Under the pieces are notes generated by a model. It made no database searches, had not been told where the DNA came from, and worked only from the letters and a program-made list of their open reading frames with translations. This document shows, one piece after another, positions 1 to 5,668 of a stretch of 5,910 nucleotides of DNA; position 1 is the stretch's first letter, and each line of letters begins with the position of its first letter. The stretch is taken from positions 1 through 5,910 of the forward strand of contig JASLCP010000066.1 of the NCBI GenBank assembly GCA_030151825.1, read 5' to 3'. The stretch comes from Candidatus Saccharimonadales bacterium (lineage in GTDB: Bacteria; Patescibacteriota; Saccharimonadia; Saccharimonadales; Saccharimonadaceae). Position numbers and translations under genes: made by a program.

Positions 1-66
1 GAAGAGACTCTAACTCTCGACCTCTTCCTTGGCAAGGAAGCGCTCTAACAACTGAGCTACACCCGC
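1..66 (-). tRNA. tRNA-Gly (anticodon GCC), 3' end cut by window edge
   Basis: Read on the minus strand from 66, this has a 7-nt acceptor 5' strand (GCGGGTG), U8-A9, a D-stem GCTC/GAGC, an anticodon stem CTTCC/GGAAG around loop TTGCCAA, a 5-nt variable loop and a T-arm stem GAGAG/CTCTT. The anticodon is at 33-31 and reads glycine codons GGC and GGU. The window ends at tRNA position 66, so most of the 3' acceptor strand, the discriminator and any CCA lie outside. By standard numbering the D-loop is A14-G15-U16-U17-G18-U19-U20-A21 and the T-loop is TTAGAGT. Position 19 is therefore U instead of G, and position 56 is A instead of C. The Levitt pair G15-C48 is kept. The gene type is certain from the cloverleaf. 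The odd loop pair is treated as a finding. Confidence 0.95.
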
Positions 67-77
67 AGACCTGATAT

Positions 78-106
78 AGTGTACCGTACCGACACAATAT
101 TTTCAA
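78..106 (-). promoter_or_regulatory. Promoter of tRNA-Gly
   Basis: On the minus strand, TTGAAA (106-101, five of six matches to TTGACA) is followed by a 17-bp spacer and TACACT (83-78, four of six matches to TATAAT). The predicted start falls about four to five bases before the tRNA 5' end at 66, as expected for a tRNA with a short leader. It lies in the 67-bp gap downstream of the slipin gene, so the tRNA need not depend on read-through from it. The hexamers are seen directly; activity is inferred. Confidence 0.6.
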
Positions 107-110
107 GTAA

Positions 111-127
111 GAACACCAGTAATGTTC
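111..127 (-). terminator. Weak hairpin after the slipin gene, doubtful terminator
   Basis: GAACA and TGTTC form a 5-bp stem with a 7-nt loop, starting 7 bp past the slipin stop codon. Only a mixed, T-containing stretch follows and no clean T-run, so it is a poor match to an intrinsic terminator. It is the only candidate between this gene and the tRNA-Gly promoter. Confidence 0.2.
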
Positions 128-133
128 AGGCGG

Positions 134-883
134 TTACTTGCCGACGATTTTGCCGACAGCATCACTAAGGTCAGCAGGCAGAACAAAGACCGTCTTCTGG
201 CTTGGTTCAGTACTGATTTTTTCGAGCGTTTGCAGCGTACGAATATTCATACCGCCCTTTGATTTTGCCAGTGTTGTCGCAGCGTCTGCAATACCTTGCG
301 CCGCCTGACGTTCACCGTCAGCACTGATAATCACCGCACGACGTTCACGTTCCGCCTCGGCTTGTTTTGCCATGGCACGTTTCATGTCTTGCGGGAGCTC
401 GATATTTTGAATTTTGACGTTTTCGATATCAATACCCCATTTTTCGGTTTCGGTATCAACAATTTGCTCAATTTGCTGGCTTACGTCGTCACGTTTTGAT
501 AACAGTGAATCTAGTTCAATATTGCCAGTCACATCACGAAGAGCTGCTTGCGCAAACTGACTCGAGGCATAGACATAGTTCGCTACTTCAAGTACTGCTT
601 TCTCGGCATCCTTGACCCGGAAATACACCACCGCATCGACATTCACCGTCACGTTATCCTGCGTAATAACCTCTTGCTTAGGAATATCGATCGTATTGAC
701 GCGCGTATCAACTTTGATCAAGCGCTGGAACAGTGGCACGACAATGCGCAGACCCGGCTCACGAATGCCCGTAAACTTACCTAGCGTTAGCACCACTCCT
801 CGCTCATACTGATTAATCACCTTGATGCCACTCAAGATAAAAATAATAACGGCGATGACCACATATATTGTAAGCACTCCCAT
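134..883 (-). CDS. Slipin (stomatin-like SPFH/band 7 membrane protein)
   Basis: The product is a 249-residue SPFH-domain protein of the slipin/stomatin type. Such proteins oligomerise at the cytoplasmic face of the membrane and organise membrane domains, often together with an NfeD-type protease or scaffold. Residues 4-20 form one hydrophobic N-terminal segment (LTIYVVIAVIIFILSGI) that anchors the protein. The band 7 domain covers roughly 22-180, with typical elements: YERGVVLTLGKF near 26-37, PGLRIVVPL at 43-51, IPKQEVITQDNVTVNVDAVV at 67-86 and LRDVTGNIELDSLLSKR at 115-131. An Ala/Glu/Arg-rich coiled-coil helix (about 166-198, with AKQAEAERERRA) follows, as in stomatins. The length is usual for the family. 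The ATG at 883 has a strong Shine-Dalgarno (AAGGAG, 4-nt spacing). It is divergent from rarA and upstream of tRNA-Gly. No nfeD gene is next to it, so its partner, if any, is elsewhere. The family is certain; the precise role is unknown. Confidence 0.93.
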   Translation of the reverse strand: MGVLTIYVVIAVIIFILSGIKVINQYERGVVLTLGKFTGIREPGLRIVVPLFQRLIKVDTRVNTIDIPKQEVITQDNVTVNVDAVVYFRVKDAEKAVLEVANYVYASSQFAQAALRDVTGNIELDSLLSKRDDVSQQIEQIVDTETEKWGIDIENVKIQNIELPQDMKRAMAKQAEAERERRAVIISADGERQAAQGIADAATTLAKSKGGMNIRTLQTLEKISTEPSQKTVFVLPADLSDAVGKIVGK

Positions 884-910
884 ACATCTCCTTTTCGTAT
901 CATTATAGCA
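884..910 (-). promoter_or_regulatory. Extended -10 promoter and ribosome binding site of the slipin gene
   Basis: On the minus strand there is a perfect TATAAT (907-902) preceded by TGC (910-908), which gives a full extended -10 element (TGnTATAAT). The position of a -35 box (ATAACT, 930-925) matches poorly, as is common for extended -10 promoters. Transcription should begin near 895, leaving a 12-nt leader that is essentially the Shine-Dalgarno AAGGAG (893-888) before the ATG at 883. It overlaps the divergent rarA promoter. Confidence 0.7.
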
Positions 911-913
911 CGC

Positions 914-924
914 TGGTATATACT
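914..924 (+). promoter_or_regulatory. Promoter of rarA, probably leaderless start
   Basis: TATACT (919-924) ends six bases before the rarA ATG at 931, which puts +1 on or next to the A of the start codon. An alternative reading is an extended -10, TGG followed by TATATA (914-922), with the start near 928-929. No good -35 box is visible at 16-18 bp upstream. In either reading there is no room for a Shine-Dalgarno, and none is present upstream of the ATG. Confidence 0.55.
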
Positions 925-930
925 AGTTAT

Positions 931-2094
931 ATGGAGCGAGTACCGTTAGCCGAACGAATGCGGCCGCAAACATTGGATGAGGTGATTGGGCAGACTCACT
1001 TGCTGGGTGATGGTGAAATTTTGCGGAGAATTGTCAAAAACAAAGAGCCAGTCAGCTTGATTTTGTGGGGTCCGCCAGGCAGTGGCAAGACAACATTGGC
1101 CCGAATTATCGCCCGCGAAGTCGAGGCTGAGTTTATTGAGCTGTCGGCTGTCACTAGCGGCAAAAAGGACGTTGAAAAAGTCGTTGAGCATGCTCGGCAA
1201 AATTGGAATCTACAGCTGCGTACGGTTTTGTTTGTTGATGAAATTCATCGTTTTAACAAAGCGCAGCAAGATGCGTTTTTGCCACACGTCGAAAGTGGCT
1301 TGATTACTCTAATCGGGGCAACAACTGAAAACCCGAGTTTCGAAATTATTACACCACTCCTCAGCCGCAGTCGTGTGCTCGTACTGGAGCCCCACAGCAA
1401 AGAGGACATTATCGCCATCATCAAACGCACACTCAAGCAAGAAAAGAAAACGAAGTTGGTCACCGCGCAAGCAATTGATTATTTAGCCGAACTATCCGAC
1501 GGAGATGCTCGGGTTGCACTAGGTAACCTAGAGGTTGCGTTAGGGTTTGGCGAAACAAAAGTCACACCCGAAGTCGTCAAAGCAGCCGCGCAAAAACGTA
1601 TCCCTGGCTATGACAAAAGAGGTGAAATGCACTATAACGTCGTCAGTGCGTTTATCAAAAGCATGCGTGGCAGCAACGTTGAGGCAACGCTCTACTACCT
1701 CAGCCGTATGATTGACGCCGGCGAAGATCCAAAGTTTATCGCTCGCCGCATGGTCATTTTTGCATCCGAAGACATTGGTCTGGCCGGCAACGGCGCTCTT
1801 GGACTAGCGCTCAATGCCTTTGAAGCAGTTGAGCGTATTGGCATGCCCGAAAGTAGCTATATTTTATATCACGTCGCAACCGCCATGGCTCGTAGCAACA
1901 AATCGCGCGAGACTACCGACCTCATGTACACTGCCCAAAACCTTGCAAAACAATATCCCAATTCCCCCGTTCCTCTTCATCTGCGAAACGCTCCAACCAA
2001 GCTTATGAAAGACCTTGGCTACGCCAAAGACTATAAATGGGAGGCTGACTTTAAACACCAAAAAGGCTTTTTGCCAGACGACATTAACCGCTAA
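931..2094 (+). CDS. rarA: RarA (MgsA/WRNIP1 family), replication-associated recombination ATPase
   Basis: The product is a 387-residue cytosolic AAA+ ATPase of the RarA/MgsA/WRNIP1 family, which acts at stalled replication forks and relates to clamp-loader subunits. The N-terminus PLAERMRPQTLDEVIGQ (5-21) is the family hallmark. Walker A is GPPGSGKT (47-54) and Walker B is LFVDE (100-104), followed by IHRFNKAQQDAFLPHVE. Sensor 1 is GATTENPSF (129-137), the arginine-finger region is LLSRSRV (143-149) and sensor 2 is GDARVAL (191-197). The C-terminal tetramerisation half has YDKRGEMHYN (227-236), ARRMVIFASEDIGLA (271-285) and HLRNAPTKLMKDLGY (350-364). It starts at the first plausible ATG, without a Shine-Dalgarno, just behind a -10 box, so the mRNA may be leaderless. 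E. coli RarA has about 447 residues; this one lacks the short extension before PLAxRMRP and ends soon after FLPDDI, so it lacks the usual YY-P-containing tail. It is divergent from the slipin and convergent with the trehalase. Confidence 0.97.
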   Translation: MERVPLAERMRPQTLDEVIGQTHLLGDGEILRRIVKNKEPVSLILWGPPGSGKTTLARIIAREVEAEFIELSAVTSGKKDVEKVVEHARQNWNLQLRTVLFVDEIHRFNKAQQDAFLPHVESGLITLIGATTENPSFEIITPLLSRSRVLVLEPHSKEDIIAIIKRTLKQEKKTKLVTAQAIDYLAELSDGDARVALGNLEVALGFGETKVTPEVVKAAAQKRIPGYDKRGEMHYNVVSAFIKSMRGSNVEATLYYLSRMIDAGEDPKFIARRMVIFASEDIGLAGNGALGLALNAFEAVERIGMPESSYILYHVATAMARSNKSRETTDLMYTAQNLAKQYPNSPVPLHLRNAPTKLMKDLGYAKDYKWEADFKHQKGFLPDDINR

Positions 2095-3681
2095 TTATTC
2101 GTCTTCAGCCATCAGTGCCAATAGCACGCCATTCGTCCAGCCGAAACCATCTTGCAAAGCATACTCACCACCGCCACCCAATCGCTTGTCGCTCGTAACA
2201 TTATATTTCTCGATAAGTTTATGTTCTGCCTCAAATACATCAATACACGAGCGCATCCAAGCTGCTTTTATTTTGTCAGCTAGCGCATGATAGCCATATT
2301 CACGTAGCCCCTGGATAACCACCCAATGCAGTGGCGCCCAGCCGTTTGGCGCGTCCCATTGTTGGCCGTTGTCGACCAACGTCGTCAGCAGCCCGCCGTC
2401 CTTCAAAAAGTCTCGTTCGAGGCGTTTGGCAACCGCCTGCGCCTGTTTGGCCGATGCAATTTTTGCGTACAATGGATACGCGGCTGCCAAACTCACGCAC
2501 GCCGTCGATTTGCCAGTACGAAAATCATAGTCCATATAAAACTGCTCTTTTTCGTTCCACATATACTTGTTAATCGTTGCCGCACGGCGCTCGGCCAGCT
2601 TTTGAAACTTTCGCGCGAGCAGTGGCTGATACATCAAACGGTAGGTTTCGGCGATGGTTGTTTCGTGATGATAGAGCAGACAATTCAAATCAATCGGTAC
2701 AATGTCGGTCGTATGAATCGACGTAATATCGTGCGGTTTACTAAACCAGCGACTACTAAAATCCCAGCCACTCTCGGCACCGGCACGCAAATCAAGATAT
2801 AGTCGCTCTTGGTCATGGACGCCCGATTGCTCGGCTGTTTTGATATCCTCGCGACGCGATTCGGGGCGTGGTGTTGTTTTGTTATCAAAATAGCGATTCA
2901 GCACAACACCATTTGGCATTTCGACGACGCGCGCAAAAGCACGCGCATCAGCATAACCGCCCAATCGCTTGCGGCCCTTGATCCAAAACCGGTACTCACT
3001 AAGCAAGTATGGTAAATATTCCATGTAGGTGCGGCGGCGACCGTTATGCCGTGCTAATAGTTGTATCATGTGACTAAAAAACGGCGGCTGCGATCGACTA
3101 AGGAAATATGTACGATTAGCCGTGGGGATAAAGCCAAATTTGCGAATCATGTAGGCATAATTTTTCATCATGTTTTCAATCATACCCCAACGATTATCGG
3201 CCGCGAGACCCAACATAATAAAATAACTATCCCAATAAAACTGCTCGCTAAACCGACCACCCGGCACGATATATTTGTACGGCAACGCAATCAATGACCC
3301 GCGATCTTTGCGATTACGACGCTCAAGCACCTGCCATAGTTCGGTGATATGTTCATGAATCGTTTTGTTTGGATCGCTACGATAGGTTGCCGGTGCATGT
3401 TCAAACTCGTAAAAATGACGACTAACAAAATCACGTAAATCGAATTGCGGATCTTGCTTGGCAAGCAAATATTCTTTTTTTATTTGCTGTGAACGCTTGC
3501 GTGGAATCAAATCAACGAATGTTTTACCATCAGTATAGACACGCTTTTCTTGAACATCAGCAAATAAATCACCGAGCGCCTCGTCAGGACTTTTGCGCGC
3601 ACGTAGTAACGTTCCCGTCGTGGTGACGAGCGCGGTTTTTACCCGATCATTCGGAAGTTGTAGACGTATTTTGCGTGCCAT
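2095..3681 (-). CDS. treF: Cytoplasmic alpha,alpha-trehalase, glycoside hydrolase family 37
   Basis: The product is a 528-residue GH37 trehalase, which hydrolyses alpha,alpha-trehalose to two glucose molecules by an inverting mechanism. Both family signatures are intact: PGGRFSEQFYWDSY (140-153) and QWDAPNGWAP (441-450). By alignment from memory with E. coli TreA/TreF, the catalytic acid is Asp307 in ESGWDFSSRW and the base is Glu506 in GGGGEYALQDGFGWTNG. NRTYFLSRSQPP (189-200) and the RDLRAGA-like stretch LDLRAGAESGWD (296-307) line the sugar site. There is no signal peptide or membrane segment, so it is TreF-like and cytosolic; TreF has about 549 residues. An upstream in-frame TTG at 3720 would add 13 residues, but it is the -35 box of the promoter. 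I therefore choose the ATG at 3681 (MARKIRLQL), which lies ten bases after the -10 box. It follows typA on the same strand after 53 bp and converges on rarA with a zero-base gap. No trehalose transporter is in view. Confidence 0.96.
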   Translation of the reverse strand: MARKIRLQLPNDRVKTALVTTTGTLLRARKSPDEALGDLFADVQEKRVYTDGKTFVDLIPRKRSQQIKKEYLLAKQDPQFDLRDFVSRHFYEFEHAPATYRSDPNKTIHEHITELWQVLERRNRKDRGSLIALPYKYIVPGGRFSEQFYWDSYFIMLGLAADNRWGMIENMMKNYAYMIRKFGFIPTANRTYFLSRSQPPFFSHMIQLLARHNGRRRTYMEYLPYLLSEYRFWIKGRKRLGGYADARAFARVVEMPNGVVLNRYFDNKTTPRPESRREDIKTAEQSGVHDQERLYLDLRAGAESGWDFSSRWFSKPHDITSIHTTDIVPIDLNCLLYHHETTIAETYRLMYQPLLARKFQKLAERRAATINKYMWNEKEQFYMDYDFRTGKSTACVSLAAAYPLYAKIASAKQAQAVAKRLERDFLKDGGLLTTLVDNGQQWDAPNGWAPLHWVVIQGLREYGYHALADKIKAAWMRSCIDVFEAEHKLIEKYNVTSDKRLGGGGEYALQDGFGWTNGVLLALMAEDE

Positions 3682-3691
3682 TACTACACCA

Positions 3692-3730
3692 AGTATAGTG
3701 GCTATGCTTATCTGGTGCAACGCTTTTTTT
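3692..3730 (-). promoter_or_regulatory. Strong-looking promoter of the trehalase gene with upstream A-tract
   Basis: On the minus strand, TTGCAC (3720-3715) is followed by a 17-bp spacer and TATACT (3697-3692). An unbroken run of seven A (3730-3724) lies three bases upstream of the -35 box, where a proximal UP element would be. The predicted start is near 3685, leaving zero to about five bases before the ATG at 3681. The promoter fills the gap after the typA stop codon, so the trehalase has its own start signal although no terminator separates it from typA. Confidence 0.75.
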
Positions 3731-3734
3731 GGGA

Positions 3735-5579
3735 CTAATTCTTGCTGGCACGTTTGCGCTCGTTGGCGTCAAGATAGCGTTTGCGGAGTCGCAATGATTT
3801 TGGTGTGACCTCGAGCAACTCATCGTCTTCGATAAAGTCGATACACTGTTCTAGGCTTAGGTCGGTAAATGGCGTCAGCTGAACGACACCATCGCTACTA
3901 CTCGAGCGCATGTTTGTCAGGTGCTTTGCTTTGCAGACGTTGATCTCCATGTCTTCTGAGCGTCGGTTCAATCCAACAATCATACCAGCATACACGGTTG
4001 TGCCAGCACCGACATACAATTCCCCACGAGCTTCAGCAGTCTGCAACGCATACGGTGTTGTCGTGCCAGCCTCAAACGCAATCAATACACCGTTGCGTGT
4101 CTGGGTCAGCTTTGGACCGAGCGGCTGATAGCCGTGCGGCAGACTGTTCATAATGACCGTTCCCTTGGTAGCGGTCAGCAATAGATTACGCAGGCCAATC
4201 AAAGCGCGAGTCGGCAAAATATAGGTCAAACGAGTCGAGCCACTACCTGTCGGCTCTTGACCGCGCATTTCAGCACGACGCGCACCAAGTTCTTGGCTGA
4301 CTGCACCAACAAATTCTTGGCCAACTTCGATCATCAATTCTTCGACCGGTTCTTTCGTGACACCTTCTTCTTCGATTGTCACTACTTGCGGACGGCCAAC
4401 TTCGAATTCGTAGCCTTCACGTCGCATGGTCTCAATCAACACGCTGAGGTGCAGTTCGCCACGCCCAGACACCGTAAAGCCAATGCCATTTTCTTCAACA
4501 CGCAGTGACACATTCGTTTCAAGCTCTTGCTTAAGCCGGTCACCAATTTGACGGCCAGTATTAAATTCACCTTCCTTGCCCTTCATCGGGCTGGTGTTTG
4601 GACCAAGATACATACTGAGTGTTGGCGCCTCGATGTCAATTACCGGCAACGCCTCTGGACTTTCTTTGTCGGCAATCGTTTCGCCAATATGTGCGTCAGC
4701 GATACCAGTCAGGGCAACGATATCACCGGCAATCGCGCTGTCGACTTCTTCGCGCGCCAGACCACGATAGCCAAATACCTTATCAATTCGTCCGCTGATT
4801 TGTTCTCCATCACGTTTAATAAGCGCGACTGACATACCTTTCTTCACACTGCCTCGTGACACACGACCGATGGCATATTTACCAAGGAATGAATCGTACT
4901 GCAAAGAGGTGACGAGAAGTTGCATCGCACCATTAAGGTCAACTGTTGGCGCAGGAATATCATTGATGATAGCATCAAAAATCGGTGTCAAATCAGCATG
5001 CTCGGCTGGATTATCTGGTAACGTATTCCACGCTTTACCCTCACGGCCAATCGCATAATACACCGGATAATGCAGCTGGCTATCGTCAATCGCCAATTCG
5101 AGAAAAAGGTCAGACACTTCATCCTCAACCTCAGCAATGCGGCGTGATGGTTTGTCGATTTTGTTAATCACAACAACTGGCTTGAGACCTAGCTCAAGCG
5201 CCTTTGACAGCACAAATTTAGTCTGCGGCATCGGGCCTTCTTGCGCATCAACAATCAACAATACACCGTCAGCCATGTTGAGCGTTCGCTCGACCTCGCC
5301 ACTAAAATCAGCGTGCCCCGGAGTGTCGATAATATTAATTTTGTAGTCGTCGTGATAAATTGACGTCTGCTTGGCGGTGATAGTAATACCGCGCTCGTGC
5401 TCTTGATCACCACTGTCCATGATCAAACTTTGTTCCATCTCGGCCTGATTAGCACGGAAGGTATTTGATTGTTTCAGCAACCCGTCCACCATCGTCGTTT
5501 TACCATGGTCAACGTGCGCGATAATTGCAATATTGCGAATAAATTTTGGGTCTTTCATGAAAATATGCCCAAAATTCAT
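3735..5579 (-). CDS. typA: TypA/BipA, ribosome-binding translational GTPase
   Basis: The product is a 614-residue translational GTPase of the TypA/BipA family, which binds 70S ribosomes at the EF-G site and supports ribosome assembly, especially under cold or stress. The G domain has G1 AHVDHGKT (21-28), G2 RGITI (63-67), G3 DTPGH (85-89) and G4 NKID (139-142). The G5 position reads YAIGREG (175-181) where E. coli has YASALNG. A beta-barrel domain II covers about 205-300. An EF-G-like domain III, with LGPNTSPMKGKEGEFNTGRQ (325-344) and SGRGELHLSVL (371-381), leads to domain V (about 400-480). The TypA-specific C-terminal domain includes GLNRRSEDMEINVCKAKHLT (536-555) and DDELLEVTPKSLRLRKR (585-601). 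Length matches E. coli BipA (607). The ATG at 5579 has AAGGA with 5-nt spacing; the next ATG (5558, MKDPKF) has none. It ends in TAG, 53 bp before the trehalase. Confidence 0.97.
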   Translation of the reverse strand: MNFGHIFMKDPKFIRNIAIIAHVDHGKTTMVDGLLKQSNTFRANQAEMEQSLIMDSGDQEHERGITITAKQTSIYHDDYKINIIDTPGHADFSGEVERTLNMADGVLLIVDAQEGPMPQTKFVLSKALELGLKPVVVINKIDKPSRRIAEVEDEVSDLFLELAIDDSQLHYPVYYAIGREGKAWNTLPDNPAEHADLTPIFDAIINDIPAPTVDLNGAMQLLVTSLQYDSFLGKYAIGRVSRGSVKKGMSVALIKRDGEQISGRIDKVFGYRGLAREEVDSAIAGDIVALTGIADAHIGETIADKESPEALPVIDIEAPTLSMYLGPNTSPMKGKEGEFNTGRQIGDRLKQELETNVSLRVEENGIGFTVSGRGELHLSVLIETMRREGYEFEVGRPQVVTIEEEGVTKEPVEELMIEVGQEFVGAVSQELGARRAEMRGQEPTGSGSTRLTYILPTRALIGLRNLLLTATKGTVIMNSLPHGYQPLGPKLTQTRNGVLIAFEAGTTTPYALQTAEARGELYVGAGTTVYAGMIVGLNRRSEDMEINVCKAKHLTNMRSSSSDGVVQLTPFTDLSLEQCIDFIEDDELLEVTPKSLRLRKRYLDANERKRASKN

Positions 5580-5625
5580 GGGCTTCCTTTACCTTGACTT
5601 TATCAGATTACATGCTGTTTTGCAA
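5580..5625 (-). promoter_or_regulatory. Promoter and ribosome binding site of typA
   Basis: On the minus strand, TTGCAA (5625-5620) is followed by a 17-bp spacer and TAAAGT (5602-5597). The predicted start near 5590 gives an 11-nt leader made up of the Shine-Dalgarno AAGGA (5589-5585) plus five bases. The close likeness to the slipin leader, also about 12 nt and led by a Shine-Dalgarno, supports the choice. The -10 box is only moderate, with four of six matches. Confidence 0.55.
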
Positions 5626-5634
5626 TAACCCAGC

Positions 5635-5663
5635 TTGCTTTTTCCCCTTATCTCGCGTACAAT
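5635..5663 (+). promoter_or_regulatory. Promoter reading towards tRNA-Leu
   Basis: TTGCTT (5635-5640) is followed by a 17-bp spacer and TACAAT (5658-5663, five of six matches). Transcription should begin near 5670. Its -35 box is only 9 bp from that of the divergent typA promoter. The nearest recognisable gene downstream is tRNA-Leu at 5832, about 160 bases away, and no better promoter is visible closer to it. Confidence 0.65.
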
Positions 5664-5668
5664 TAACC

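Noticed and set aside
2326..2802. A 158-codon open frame on the plus strand inside the trehalase gene
   Set aside because: It is fully antisense to a gene with intact catalytic motifs, resembles no family I know, and has no clear start signals. Long antisense frames are common opposite such genes.
3682..3720. N-terminal extension of the trehalase from the TTG at 3720, with a weakly hydrophobic start that might suggest a signal sequence
   Set aside because: The TTG belongs to the -35 box, the stretch would lie upstream of the predicted transcript start, and it is too short and lacks the form of a signal peptide.
3721..3733. The run of seven T followed by GGG on the plus strand as a terminator
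   Set aside because: No hairpin precedes it and no plus-strand gene ends there. On the minus strand it is the A-tract upstream of the trehalase -35 box.
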